A stretch of 64,000 nt of DNA from Virgibacillus necropolis (GCF_002224365.1 NZ_CP022437.1:2852001-2916000); one strand, 5' to 3'. Numbered from the stretch's first letter, positions 27,204-35,678 are shown. The notes: generated by a model from the sequence alone, not told the origin. Program-made: numbers and translations.

Positions 27204-27959
27204 TTACATATGTTCGCGAAGACTTTTTGGGGGGATGTCCTTAAAGTCTTCTTCAATAATATCAGTGTAACTCATTTGATTACCTGGATAATTTCTCATT
27301 CTCCATCCGTCCATATCCTTGTTTCCACTATATAAAGGATCACTGTACACCCCTTCTAAGGTCATACTGCGGAGTAAATCAAAAAAGCCACTTGGAGAAA
27401 CCGTCATTAACTTAACTTTATCTTCTGCAAAGTCAGTCAAGATCGCATTTTGTTCCTCTTCTGTTAAACTTATAAAGCCCTTCTTGTATTTCTTTTGGCT
27501 ATAACTTTGCATTTCTTTTAAAGCAATGCGAAAAATCTCTTTTCGCCTAAGTCTACCTTGATAGCCTTGGACCTTTTCACCATTAAAAAATGGCGGTTGC
27601 ATATAGTCCCTAGCATTTAGTCCATAAGAGCCTGCTAATTGATGATCGATGTAATAGGCCACTCCTAGTTCCTTTGCTCCTGGACCATTTTCATCCTCTG
27701 GAAAAATTCGTTCCGTCGCAGCATCAACCATTTTAAACTCTGCCTGACTAAAATTCATCAGAGCATGAGTAAAGTTTGTTGTCTTATTGTTCTTGTTATT
27801 AGTTTGTGGTGCTGCTTTATCCTCGGTATCCCATGGTATAACACTACCAATTACACCACCTACTGCTAATCCACCAACCGCATACCCAGAGTTTTTAATA
27901 AACTTCCTGCGAGATAATCTTTCGCTCTCTGATTGTTTCTTTTTTTTGTCATCAGTCAA
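27204..27959 (-). CDS. Gluconate 2-dehydrogenase subunit 3 family protein with Tat signal
   Basis: 251 aa, taken from a TTG at 27959 behind GAGGTGATTTCT; the open frame further upstream has no such site and reads like non-coding DNA. Tat signal at the N-terminus: RLSRRKFIKNSG followed by the hydrophobic GYAVGGLAVGGVIGSVIPW. The remainder (AEFKMVDAATERIFPEDENGPG, then YYIDHQLAG) is the small-subunit fold of gluconate/sorbitol/glucose dehydrogenases. It chaperones and exports the GMC subunit through Tat. First gene of the operon ending in tatA. Confidence 0.88.
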   Translation of the reverse strand: MTDDKKKKQSESERLSRRKFIKNSGYAVGGLAVGGVIGSVIPWDTEDKAAPQTNNKNNKTTNFTHALMNFSQAEFKMVDAATERIFPEDENGPGAKELGVAYYIDHQLAGSYGLNARDYMQPPFFNGEKVQGYQGRLRRKEIFRIALKEMQSYSQKKYKKGFISLTEEEQNAILTDFAEDKVKLMTVSPSGFFDLLRSMTLEGVYSDPLYSGNKDMDGWRMRNYPGNQMSYTDIIEEDFKDIPPKSLREHM

Positions 27960-28079
27960 AGAAATCACCTCTTTTATTATTGAAATTAATTCGCAGTTAT
28001 TATGCCACCAAAAATAACCAATCATACATAAAAAATTATTGGGTAATATACGAGTAATTATTAATATGGAGGTAAGCTT

Positions 28080-28763
28080 ATGAGAAAAATATGGAAAATG
28101 ATTATGATTACTTTTGCATTTGGTATAGTGGTTGTGCTTTCTGCTTGTAATGGGGGTCAAGAAGAAGCGACAGATACAAATGGTGCGAATGGAACGGATA
28201 TGAATAATGTCTCTCATCACCCTACAGATACTAATCTAAACGATCCATCAATAATCCCAAGTGAAAATGGTGAGAAAACGGAAACAACGAATGAACATGG
28301 ATCAACATACGACGGAATGGGCCAAGACATTTATGGTTCTATTGGCAGCTCAGGTATCCATGAAGGTGGCGTTTCATCCTTTTTCGAATCAATTTTAGAA
28401 GGAGAAGGGATTACTGGTGTAAAGGTGTTTGTTGTAGATGATTCTGTAATATTAGCTAGAAAGGAAGAGCAAACTACATCACACGAATATGATCATATGC
28501 AAAGCGATATTCTAAGTGGAACAGAAGGAATGTCTGGTAAGGGTGAACCAGAAGGAGTTGAAAGCACACAGGAAGAGAGCCTTGATAATTTTGATCAAGC
28601 GAAGACAATGATGAGTGAAATGTTTAATGGCGATGTTAAAGTTCTAACAGTGACCGACCCCAAAGCACCAGACCTCATTGAGACGATAAAAGAAAATATT
28701 TTAAATTCTTCCTACGAAGAAGCATCAAACAATCTCTTAACGCTCTTTAAAATGACCAAATAG
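28080..28763 (+). CDS. Lipoprotein, weakly YhcN/YlaJ-like
   Basis: 227 aa. Type II signal peptide: MRKIWKM, a hydrophobic stretch and lipobox LSAC with Cys about residue 22. A low-complexity Asn/Thr/Glu linker follows. The C-terminal half has GVKVFVVDDSVILARKE and VKVLTVTDPKAPDLIETIKE, a layout reminiscent of YhcN/YlaJ sporulation lipoproteins, but the match is weak. Anchored outside the membrane. The ATG is behind ATGGAGGTAAGCTT. Function unknown. Confidence 0.7.
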   Translation: MRKIWKMIMITFAFGIVVVLSACNGGQEEATDTNGANGTDMNNVSHHPTDTNLNDPSIIPSENGEKTETTNEHGSTYDGMGQDIYGSIGSSGIHEGGVSSFFESILEGEGITGVKVFVVDDSVILARKEEQTTSHEYDHMQSDILSGTEGMSGKGEPEGVESTQEESLDNFDQAKTMMSEMFNGDVKVLTVTDPKAPDLIETIKENILNSSYEEASNNLLTLFKMTK

Positions 28764-28782
28764 GAAAAGAAGGAGAGCAAAT

Positions 28783-28833
28783 ATGGTAAGTAGTTCACTT
28801 TCCGTGGAGAAAGCATCAAATTCATCAGTTTAA
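28783..28833 (+). CDS. 16-codon ORF with a strong ribosome site (remnant or micropeptide)
   Basis: GAAGGAGAGCAAAT directly precedes ATG, giving a 16-residue peptide beginning MVSSSLSVEK. It starts 20 nt after the lipoprotein stop and ends just before a terminator. No similarity is recognised. The good ribosome site suggests a deleted downstream gene or a true micropeptide; chance is also possible. Confidence 0.3.
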   Translation: MVSSSLSVEKASNSSV

Positions 28834-28839
28834 AGTCCT

Positions 28840-28866
28840 TCATTGGCTTGATGAAGGTCTTTTCTT
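28840..28866 (+). terminator. Terminator after the lipoprotein gene
   Basis: CCTTCAT pairs with ATGAAGG across a short loop, followed by TCTTTTCTTC. A second, partial copy of the motif lies about 50 nt downstream. Confidence 0.65.
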
Positions 28867-29067
28867 CTACGTTTTTGTGTTCTTTCAACCTTCATTGGCT
28901 TTTTATACATGTAGAGTTACTTTAATATCATTATTATACCAACAAAAATAACATACCAATGAATTTGGCATGCTATCTCACTTGTTTTCAATTTTATCCT
29001 CCAAAAGTAAACTACTTACAACTATAGCTCTCCTTCTTTTTTAAAGCGTGTATTGCGTTTATCTGTC

Positions 29068-29119
29068 TAGCGCAAGTGCCTAGCCCCCCTGAGGCTGACC
29101 AAGACGCTTGCACTTTTCT
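29068..29119 (+). repeat. Modular intergenic repeat, copy 3, without insert
   Basis: Left module TGTCTAGCGCAAGTGCCTAG, centre CCCCCCTGAGGCTGACCAAG, right module ACGCTTGCACTTTTCTT. This is the compact form of the family; the other three copies carry extra hairpins in the middle. It lies between two convergent genes. Confidence 0.7.
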
Positions 29120-29134
29120 TACTGCTAAATATTA

Positions 29135-30664
29135 TTATTGGTTAGCCAAAATCTTAATAATATTATCCTCTATATCTTTTCCATCATCCTCATCTAGTAG
29201 ATGATTACTTATTATGGAAAAAATTATGGTTTCACTTTCTCTTGAGTTTATATAACCAGATAAGGAACTAACCGAGTGTATTGTTCCAGTTTTAGCCTGA
29301 ATCGTTGCCTGATTTGAGACTTCTTCCATTCTCCCTTGTAAAGTCCCACCAACCATCGGATTCTCTACACCAGCAACAGGTAATGAATGAAAATAAGCAG
29401 AAAACCAATCTTTACTTTGCACAACATGTAAAAGCTTTGAAATTTCATTAGCTGGGATCAAATTGTTGCTTGAAATTCCTGATCCATCTCTAATTCTCAT
29501 TGTTTCGATATTCAATCCTAATTTAACAAATTCCTCTTCCATTACCTCAAGGCCCTTTTCCCAACTTCCCTCACCTTTTACTACTTTTCCCATTTCCTTC
29601 ACAAGTACTTCTGCATGTACATTGTTACTTAGTTTCATAAATGGTACAAACAGTTTTGATAATGGTATGGATTCGTGTGAAACCAGAACAGTCGCTGTTT
29701 CTGGTGCTTTACCTACTTTCACTTCACCAGTCCATGAAATACCTTGACTCGTTAAAGCTTGCTGAAACAAATCTAATGCATAACCTGTCGGCTCCCAAAC
29801 TGCCATCCATTCTTTTGCTGTTGATGAATCAATTGGAATTGTTCCATCAATTGTAATAACATTTGTACCGTGCTTCCTTCCGACTTCAATATCCTCTTCT
29901 TCTTCAGCTGATACCGTCTTAGCATTATTAATAATACGCACGTAATTCGTTTGGGGTGACACGGTTACTACCGGTTTTTCGCCCACATTACTACCAGGAC
30001 TGGCTTCCACAATCACCGAACCTGCATCATAGTCAGTCGTCGGTGAAGCTGTTAACGCTGAAATTTGCGCCCCGTAATAATATTGTTCATCCTCCCAGAT
30101 CAAATCAGGTGAAATACGAACATCGTCATACCACGTATCATCCGCAATAACATTACCAGTTACTTTTGTAATTCCGCGATCGCTTATCTGTTTTGCAAAA
30201 TCAGCAAAATCAGAAGGTAATAAAGTAGGATCACCTTTTCCTTTTATGTATAGATTGCCTTGAAGGGTTTCACCATTTATCGGTCCATCCGCGAGTAATT
30301 CCGTTTTAAAGGTATAATCCCTGCCGAGTGTAGATAATGCAGCTGCTCCCGTAAACAACTTCATATTCGAAGCAGGCTGCATTCGAATATCGCCATTATG
30401 TTCATATATCACTTCACCCGTTGTAGCTGATCGGATACTCACTCCAATCAAAGCGCCATTTAAGTTTGGTTCATTTTTAATATACTTATCTAACTTTTCC
30501 TGAAGCGAACCTGTTTTCGTATCAGCTTTAGCCTGTTTATTTGGATCTACCATTTCGCTTTCCTCCTTAACAGTTTCATTTTTTTCATTGGACTGAATCG
30601 TATCTATTAGAATGACTATCGAAAATACAACTAGAACAATAAAGATGATTTTGGCAGCCTTCAT
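29135..30664 (-). CDS. dacC: D-Ala-D-Ala carboxypeptidase/endopeptidase, PBP4 family (S13)
   Basis: 509 aa from the ATG at 30664 behind GAGGTGATAATC. One N-terminal signal-anchor helix (residues 5-21), then a penicillin-binding domain: SNMK (active Ser99, Lys102), KLSNNVHAE (SxN) and QAKTGTIHSV (KTG). Length and the inserted domain between SxxK and SxN match PBP4/DacB-type class C enzymes. It trims peptidoglycan stem peptides outside the membrane. Monocistronic. The symbol follows the B. subtilis S13 enzyme and is not proven. Confidence 0.9.
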   Translation of the reverse strand: MKAAKIIFIVLVVFSIVILIDTIQSNEKNETVKEESEMVDPNKQAKADTKTGSLQEKLDKYIKNEPNLNGALIGVSIRSATTGEVIYEHNGDIRMQPASNMKLFTGAAALSTLGRDYTFKTELLADGPINGETLQGNLYIKGKGDPTLLPSDFADFAKQISDRGITKVTGNVIADDTWYDDVRISPDLIWEDEQYYYGAQISALTASPTTDYDAGSVIVEASPGSNVGEKPVVTVSPQTNYVRIINNAKTVSAEEEEDIEVGRKHGTNVITIDGTIPIDSSTAKEWMAVWEPTGYALDLFQQALTSQGISWTGEVKVGKAPETATVLVSHESIPLSKLFVPFMKLSNNVHAEVLVKEMGKVVKGEGSWEKGLEVMEEEFVKLGLNIETMRIRDGSGISSNNLIPANEISKLLHVVQSKDWFSAYFHSLPVAGVENPMVGGTLQGRMEEVSNQATIQAKTGTIHSVSSLSGYINSRESETIIFSIISNHLLDEDDGKDIEDNIIKILANQ

Positions 30665-30829
30665 GATTATCACCTCTACCTTTTGATGTTATTTATAGTG
30701 GGAAATTTTTATTAGTTCATTACTGAAGTAATCTACTTCTTTTAGAATAATTGTAACACAGGGTGAATTATTCTTTTAATTTTTTCATTTTCATTAAAAA
30801 TTTGTACACTTAAAGGATTAATATAAAAG

Positions 30830-30858
30830 GTTTCACAAATAATAAGTGAAACTATAAT
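30830..30858 (+). promoter_or_regulatory. Inverted repeat next to a -10-like box
   Basis: GTTTCAC (30830-30836) and GTGAAAC (30846-30852) are a perfect 7-bp inverted repeat with a 9-bp gap, followed directly by TATAAT (30853-30858). It could be an operator over the promoter of the gene at 30873. No convincing -35 is seen. Confidence 0.4.
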
Positions 30859-30872
30859 GATGGAGGTATACC

Positions 30873-31568
30873 ATGGAACAAGAAGAAAAGTTGAAAACTG
30901 CTGGTATTACACTAGCGAGTGATTTAAAGGTACAGACTTTTGGTGGAGCTGAGAAAACCACTGATACACAAGCACATATGGAGGCCGTTCGAATGATAGT
31001 GAATGATTGGAACGCCATGTCCAAAAAAGCAGCTAACTCCACGATTGAACAATACGGCCCTCCAAACGAAGCTATTCCTAGCAGATTAATCTGGTTTAAC
31101 AATGGACAGTGGAAACGGACAGTTGTTTATAGGGATGAGATTCCGCATGATTTCCCGCAACCTCATACCGATGTAATTGAGAATTTTATTAACTATTCAG
31201 TACCGCCTGAAATGTTTAGCGAACTTGCAAAATTTGATGGAAGTGTAATCGTTGAAAGGACAAAAGGAGAAGTATCTTCCCGTTGTGATATGGAAGCGGC
31301 TAATATTCTTGCTCTTAATTTAATGAATGACATCGTCACTGGTAAACAGAACGCAGAAAAAGCTCGTGACATCTATTGTGATGTGACCTCGGCGTTTATG
31401 ATGAATAGATCTGCACCTTATGCTGAGAAACTTCAATTCGAGGTCCCAACTGAGGAAAAATACGATACGGACAAAGTCATGATTGCTGATGAAATGGTTG
31501 AGCAAGCGATTGAAAAAGTTAAAGATAAGCTTCATCCAGACGAGAGGCCAGATAAAAAGTATCATTAG
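30873..31568 (+). CDS. Conserved-looking hypothetical protein
   Basis: 231 aa; I do not recognise a family. No signal peptide or membrane helix. The middle is rich in ordered motifs: NSTIEQYGPPNEAIPSRLIW, NNGQWKRTVVYRDEIPHDFP and HTDVIENFINYSVPPEMF, followed by SRCDMEAANILALNLMNDIV, which look conserved rather than random. The C-terminus is charged and helical. The ATG is behind GATGGAGGTATACC, a very strong site. Probably cytoplasmic and monocistronic. Function unknown. Confidence 0.75.
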   Translation: MEQEEKLKTAGITLASDLKVQTFGGAEKTTDTQAHMEAVRMIVNDWNAMSKKAANSTIEQYGPPNEAIPSRLIWFNNGQWKRTVVYRDEIPHDFPQPHTDVIENFINYSVPPEMFSELAKFDGSVIVERTKGEVSSRCDMEAANILALNLMNDIVTGKQNAEKARDIYCDVTSAFMMNRSAPYAEKLQFEVPTEEKYDTDKVMIADEMVEQAIEKVKDKLHPDERPDKKYH

Positions 31569-31574
31569 CATATA

Positions 31575-31612
31575 GGTTGTGCACCACTTCGAGTAAAGGT
31601 GGTGCATCAACC
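31575..31612. terminator. Long hairpin between convergent genes, no U-run
   Basis: GGTTG plus TGCACCAC (31575-31587) pairs with GTGGTGCA, one bulged T, and CAACC (31599-31612). A 13-bp stem sits between two converging stops. No T-tract on either side, so termination is inferred only. Confidence 0.5.
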
Positions 31613-31621
31613 AGTTGTATT

Positions 31622-32383
31622 CTAGATAGCCTTAGCACAAATAACAAACCGATGCTGTTTCACATCAAAATACCCTACTGATTTTATTTGTTGATGTATC
31701 TGATATAACTTTTCTATATATTTTTCAATACTAAAATCTGGTACCTGCCATGGGATAGCTTTTAGATAATAAACTAAAGCACCTACATCATAAAAACGTT
31801 CAATTGGAAATTCTTCCTTACTAAAGGAGACCTCAAAAGAGTGATTGCTAAGCTCGCTAACTGCCGTTTCTAAATTCCAATACGAAAATTCATCGTTTAT
31901 CGGTACACCAAGACCTTCATTAATTCCAGCATCATTCATTCCGCCCACCTGCTGTGTAAGAAATATTCCATGATCAGAAATAATCCTTCTTAACTCTTTA
32001 GGTGAGTATGATTCATGTTTATTAATAATCAAATCAAATTGCTTATTGGCAAATGGTAAATCGGTGTCTTCCTCAATCGGAAAAACCTCTACACCTAAGG
32101 GCTCTAGTTTATTCTGTGCTAATGGAACATTCGGTTTATAAGCTTCAGTCGCACAGACTTTTTTCGGAAAAGGTCTTAACATAGACAAAAATTCTCCACC
32201 ACCAGTTCCCATATCCAACATGGATTGAGCATTCTGAACAAGTGGTTTTGCCATACTTCCATATGACCACGAAAGTAATTCATTCCCCATACGTCCTGCT
32301 TCTGAGATATAGGAGAAATCCCATCCTTCAAAACCCTGATTTACATCTTTCAAGTAATCAAAAAATAATTTATCTTTTGTCAT
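31622..32383 (-). CDS. Class I SAM-dependent methyltransferase
   Basis: 253 aa. Rossmann methyltransferase core: motif I MLDMGTGGGEFLSML (residues about 55-69), an acidic position in CATEAYKPN, and motif II/III region DLPFANKQFDLIINKH. Members act on small molecules or on RNA and cannot be separated by sequence here. The Asp/Gly motif I is intact. It heads away from, and is separated by 77 nt from, the DUF1801 gene. The substrate is unknown. Confidence 0.8.
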   Translation of the reverse strand: MTKDKLFFDYLKDVNQGFEGWDFSYISEAGRMGNELLSWSYGSMAKPLVQNAQSMLDMGTGGGEFLSMLRPFPKKVCATEAYKPNVPLAQNKLEPLGVEVFPIEEDTDLPFANKQFDLIINKHESYSPKELRRIISDHGIFLTQQVGGMNDAGINEGLGVPINDEFSYWNLETAVSELSNHSFEVSFSKEEFPIERFYDVGALVYYLKAIPWQVPDFSIEKYIEKLYQIHQQIKSVGYFDVKQHRFVICAKAI

Positions 32384-32460
32384 GCTTATTCCTCCAGATT
32401 CGTTTATTTAGCCGATTAAAAGGCTTTTATGGAGGCGCCTCTTATGTAGATGGTATTTTT

Positions 32461-32883
32461 TTATATATCCGGGTAGGTTTCATTTAAAAAGATGACAGAT
32501 TGGTTTATTAATTCTTTTAATACACCAACATCAATATCTTCTACTTTATTGATATACACGCACGCCTTACCAGTTGTATGTTTTCCAAAATCCTTTAATA
32601 ATTCCACTCGTTTTGTATCACCTGTCGCAAAATACAAACTGATTTTCGCCTTTCGAGGTGAGAAACCAACTAGTGGTGCATCGCCTTCATGTCCAGATTC
32701 ATATTTATAATGATAGGAACCGAATCCGATGATACTCGTTCCCCACAACTTTGCTTCATAACCAGTTGTTTCGGTAAAAATATCTAATAATTTGTAGGCA
32801 CTTTCACGCTTTTTAGGACTTTCAACGCTTTCAATGAACTCAATGACACTACTATCAGTCTCTTTAGTTTTTTGTTCGTACAT
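32461..32883 (-). CDS. DUF1801 domain protein
   Basis: 140 aa. SVESPKKRESAYKLLDIFTE, then GYEAKLWGTSIIGFGSYHYK, GFSPRKAKISLYF and a C-terminal helix: the DUF1801 (YdhG-like) fold, related to frataxin-like and iron-binding small proteins. No catalytic residues are known. It lies 2 nt after the P-loop kinase stop and is probably co-translated with it. Function unknown. Confidence 0.82.
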   Translation of the reverse strand: MYEQKTKETDSSVIEFIESVESPKKRESAYKLLDIFTETTGYEAKLWGTSIIGFGSYHYKYESGHEGDAPLVGFSPRKAKISLYFATGDTKRVELLKDFGKHTTGKACVYINKVEDIDVGVLKELINQSVIFLNETYPDI

Positions 32884-32885
32884 AT

Positions 32886-33494
32886 TCAGAATCTCTCCTT
32901 TTCCTTAATTACCAAATCAGCCTGGTTTATTGGCCCTTCTGTTATTAAATAATAGTCTTCTGCTTTCCAATACCTGTTTCTAAATTTTTCAACATTCTTT
33001 TGGGTGGAACTACTTTCACGTAAAAACCTTTTATCTCTTGGACAATCCAAGAATACTACATAATCGAAGAACCTTTTCCACTCGGAACGCTGTATAAAAA
33101 CGCCTTCAATTAGGATTATGCATTTACTCGAAAGTTTTATATTACGATAGATAGGTGTATCAGACTCCTTATCATAGAATGGAAGCTTAAGTTCGCTAGC
33201 TTCCTTTAATTTTTTGAAAAAGTGATCTATTAGCCATTGCACATCCCATTGCACATCCCATTGCAAATGATAATATTCGAACCATTCTTTATACCCAGTA
33301 TTGTAACGTTTATCGTGTTCAACGATGTGATCATCCATATGAAAAACATAAAAAGGTGTCTTCTTATCCTGTGAATCTTTACTAACCTTTTTAACAAGGG
33401 TTGTTTTCCCTGAACGACTTAATCCATCTATACCAAGAATAAATCGATTATCAATTTTTGCTTTTGAAATTATATTCAGTACTATATTTTCCAA
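32886..33494 (-). CDS. P-loop kinase, uridine kinase-like
   Basis: 202 aa. Walker A GIDGLSRSGKTTLVKK (residues about 21-36), FHMDDHI (acidic substrate/metal site) and a lid region near RDKRFLRESSS. Related to uridine kinases and similar nucleoside or metabolite kinases of unknown substrate. An in-frame 12-bp tandem duplication gives QWDVQWDVQW at residues about 77-86 (33235-33264), where a single QWDVQW would be expected. First gene of a two-gene unit with the DUF1801 gene. Confidence 0.75.
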   Translation of the reverse strand: MENIVLNIISKAKIDNRFILGIDGLSRSGKTTLVKKVSKDSQDKKTPFYVFHMDDHIVEHDKRYNTGYKEWFEYYHLQWDVQWDVQWLIDHFFKKLKEASELKLPFYDKESDTPIYRNIKLSSKCIILIEGVFIQRSEWKRFFDYVVFLDCPRDKRFLRESSSTQKNVEKFRNRYWKAEDYYLITEGPINQADLVIKEKERF

Positions 33495-33626
33495 ACTACA
33501 ATCTCACCAATTAAACTCTTCTTTATATTCATCATACGCCTGTTGTACCTCTCTAATCTAATTCTCCATATAAATTGAAATTCCTGTTTATCACTATTTT
33601 TAATCACTTATTTACCAGAGCTAGAA

Positions 33627-34310
33627 TTACTCAACTGGTGTCAGCTTAACCTGCCCCATCGTTTCAATTATATCACCCACTGATGTAAAAAAAACATAAT
33701 CTCCCGAACCAATACCATCATCCCCTAAAATGGTATTAACGGTAGGATATCCATCACTATCGTAGACAACGAAATTAGTCCCGCTACCCACATTTGTAAC
33801 TTGATACCTCCCCTCTGGTACATCCTTTCCTACTTTATATTGTCCAGATAGTAGTTCAATTGGATCTGCTTTCTTCCTTTTGATTACACTTGCTATTTCA
33901 TCCAATTCTTTCTGTTTTGTTTCAATGTCAGATTTTATGTTATCCCGATTTGACTTCAATCCATCTACTTCGGTTTTCAATCCTTCTATTTCATTATTTA
34001 ATTTATCGCGAGTATCTAAAAGCGCTAATGCATCGTCAACTTCCTTTCGTTTATTTTCGAGTTTTTCTTCTTGTTCTTGAAAAGCTACTTCATTTTCTTT
34101 TACTTTAGCTTCTTTTTTCTTTAACACATTATTTGCTTCATTTAATGCATTATTGGATTCATCGATTTTCTTAACAATTTCATCATATCTTAACTTCTCA
34201 CCACCCACAGTTGCTTTTGCACCATTAGCACCTATATTATAAGCTACTATTAGTAAGACTATTGCACTTAATGCTACTCCCCAAAGCTTCATTGATTTCA
34301 ATTTTTTCAT
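33627..34310 (-). CDS. Membrane-anchored coiled-coil protein with small C-terminal beta domain
   Basis: 227 aa. N-terminal signal anchor (residues 9-27, LWGVALSAIVLLIVAYNIG), then a long coiled coil (about 40-150, Glu/Lys-rich heptads, for example EEKLENKRKEVDDALALLD). A C-terminal domain of about 70 residues (LLSGQYKVGKDVPEGRYQ, then GDYVFFTSVGDIIET) looks like a conserved beta fold found at the ends of many Bacillales surface proteins. It projects outside the membrane. The domain is recognised only by shape; function unknown. Monocistronic. Confidence 0.75.
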   Translation of the reverse strand: MKKLKSMKLWGVALSAIVLLIVAYNIGANGAKATVGGEKLRYDEIVKKIDESNNALNEANNVLKKKEAKVKENEVAFQEQEEKLENKRKEVDDALALLDTRDKLNNEIEGLKTEVDGLKSNRDNIKSDIETKQKELDEIASVIKRKKADPIELLSGQYKVGKDVPEGRYQVTNVGSGTNFVVYDSDGYPTVNTILGDDGIGSGDYVFFTSVGDIIETMGQVKLTPVE

Positions 34311-34563
34311 CTCGTTTTCCTCCCATAATTAACACTTTATAACTATTTTATATTTACGCATATACAATTTTCCGCATACCATAAAAGTTTTAAATAAAAT
34401 AAAGTGAGTTATAAGGAATGAGAAATTTAACTTTAGTAGCATTATTTTAAGTAACCATTAGTCATGTTATTTTCTTCAATTAATCATTGGACCCTTCTAA
34501 CATTTATTTTATCACACAAAAATCTAACTATTAACTAAATAACCCACTCACAGTAATGAATAC

Positions 34564-34592
34564 TTACAAATCCGCTAATCATTTGTTACTAT
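34564..34592 (+). promoter_or_regulatory. Promoter of the hydratase gene
   Basis: TTACAA, 17-bp spacer, TACTAT, 37 nt before the start codon. The rest of the 319-nt gap (34311-34629) is AT-rich with no gene, repeat or terminator that I can support. Confidence 0.55.
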
Positions 34593-34629
34593 AAGTATCT
34601 AACATTCATAAGAAAGAGGTGTTCCAATA

Positions 34630-35406
34630 ATGCAGTCCAATACTAAACAGATGAACCTGATTGAAACATTATACAATGCATCCGATCTTAAACAGCCTAT
34701 TTCAAAAGCGATTATTCCAGAGAATATTAGTAAATCGGATGCTTATAACATTCAGCACCAAATTACCGAAAAAAAAGCTACCTTGAAAGATGATAAGCTA
34801 CTAGGATATAAAATTAGCTTGACTAGTGAAGAAACTCAAGCATTGTTTCATTCAACTACACCTCTTTATGGAGCTTTAACACAAACAAGTCTTTCTGACG
34901 GAACGATTAAGTTAAATAATATGCAATCTCCTTTAATCGAAATCGAATTAATGTTTATTGCAGATGAGGATTTATCAACTGAAGACGATTTTCAATCCAT
35001 TCTACAAAAAACGAGTATTGCGCCTGGTCTGGAAATTCCAGATTCACGTTTTACGGACTGGTTTCCAAACCTCAGTTTTGGTCAGATTATTGCAGATAGT
35101 GCGGTGGCAGGAAATGTGGTTGTTGGGGCGCCTGTGCAAGGATTAACAGTTGAGCAATTAGGAAATATAAACGCTGAACTGCAGTTAGACGGAGAAATAA
35201 TCGCTAAAGGATCTTCATCTGAAGTTCTTGGGAATCCTGTCCATGCGATAAATTGGCTTATCGATGAGCTTGCCAAAAATGGACATAGTATTAAAAAAGG
35301 TATGATAATCTCTTCTGGTACTTTTATTCTGCCTAAAGTATTACAAAAAGGAATTTATCAAGTCCGTTTTGAAGATGTTGGTGAAGTTAGCCTTCACGTG
35401 GTGTGA
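34630..35406 (+). CDS. 2-keto-4-pentenoate hydratase-family protein
   Basis: 258 aa. MhpD/FAH-like fold: DKLLGYKISLTSEETQALF, SPLIEIELMFI (metal-binding Glu pair), APGLEIPDSRF and the C-terminal GMIISSGTFILP. Members hydrate 2-hydroxy-penta-2,4-dienoates in aromatic meta-cleavage, or decarboxylate the related oxalocrotonate. No other meta-cleavage gene is here, so the substrate is uncertain. ATG behind AAAGAGGTG. Monocistronic. Confidence 0.82.
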   Translation: MQSNTKQMNLIETLYNASDLKQPISKAIIPENISKSDAYNIQHQITEKKATLKDDKLLGYKISLTSEETQALFHSTTPLYGALTQTSLSDGTIKLNNMQSPLIEIELMFIADEDLSTEDDFQSILQKTSIAPGLEIPDSRFTDWFPNLSFGQIIADSAVAGNVVVGAPVQGLTVEQLGNINAELQLDGEIIAKGSSSEVLGNPVHAINWLIDELAKNGHSIKKGMIISSGTFILPKVLQKGIYQVRFEDVGEVSLHVV

Positions 35407-35414
35407 GAAAATAA

Positions 35415-35577
35415 TTAAAGCACAAGCGCCCTGGTCAGCCTCAGGCAAGTTTACAACGAATCTCGTAGTGATGATTTTTATCACAAAGAGATTCGTTGTA
35501 ACGCTTGTTCCAAAATATCAACACTCATTCGAACATATCAAAACCTCGAGGGGGGCTAGGAGCTGAGGCTAGACAAA
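35415..35577 (-). repeat. Modular intergenic repeat, copy 4, with a long hairpin insert
   Basis: In reverse orientation: left module TCTAGCCTCAGCTCCTAG and CCCCCCTCGAGG (35573-35544), right module GCCTGAGGCTGACCAGGGCG (35446-35427). Between them is an insert with TTACAACGAATCTC/GAGATTCGTTGTAA (35451-35464/35488-35501), a perfect 14-bp stem, and an inner GTGAT/ATCAC. Same outer modules as the copies at 16.7, 27.1 and 29.1 kb. Confidence 0.75.
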
Positions 35578-35610
35578 TCACCGCTAAAAATACATTCTCC
35601 TTTCATACAA

Positions 35611-35646
35611 AAAAGATTCTCTTGTCATAATGACAAGAGAATCTTT
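35611..35646. terminator. Bidirectional terminator for ilvA and the hydratase gene
   Basis: AAAAGATTCTCTTGTC (35611-35626) pairs perfectly with GACAAGAGAATCTTTT (35631-35646), with T/A-runs on both sides. It ends the whole ilv-leu operon. Confidence 0.9.
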
Positions 35647-35678
35647 TTGTAAAACGAGAGGTAGTTCGCTATCGTGTC

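Noticed and set aside
27960-28220. 87-codon upstream extension of the gluconate dehydrogenase subunit 3 frame
   Set aside because: Composition is non-coding (His/Ile/Cys-rich), no ribosome site, and the Tat signal begins after the TTG at 27959.
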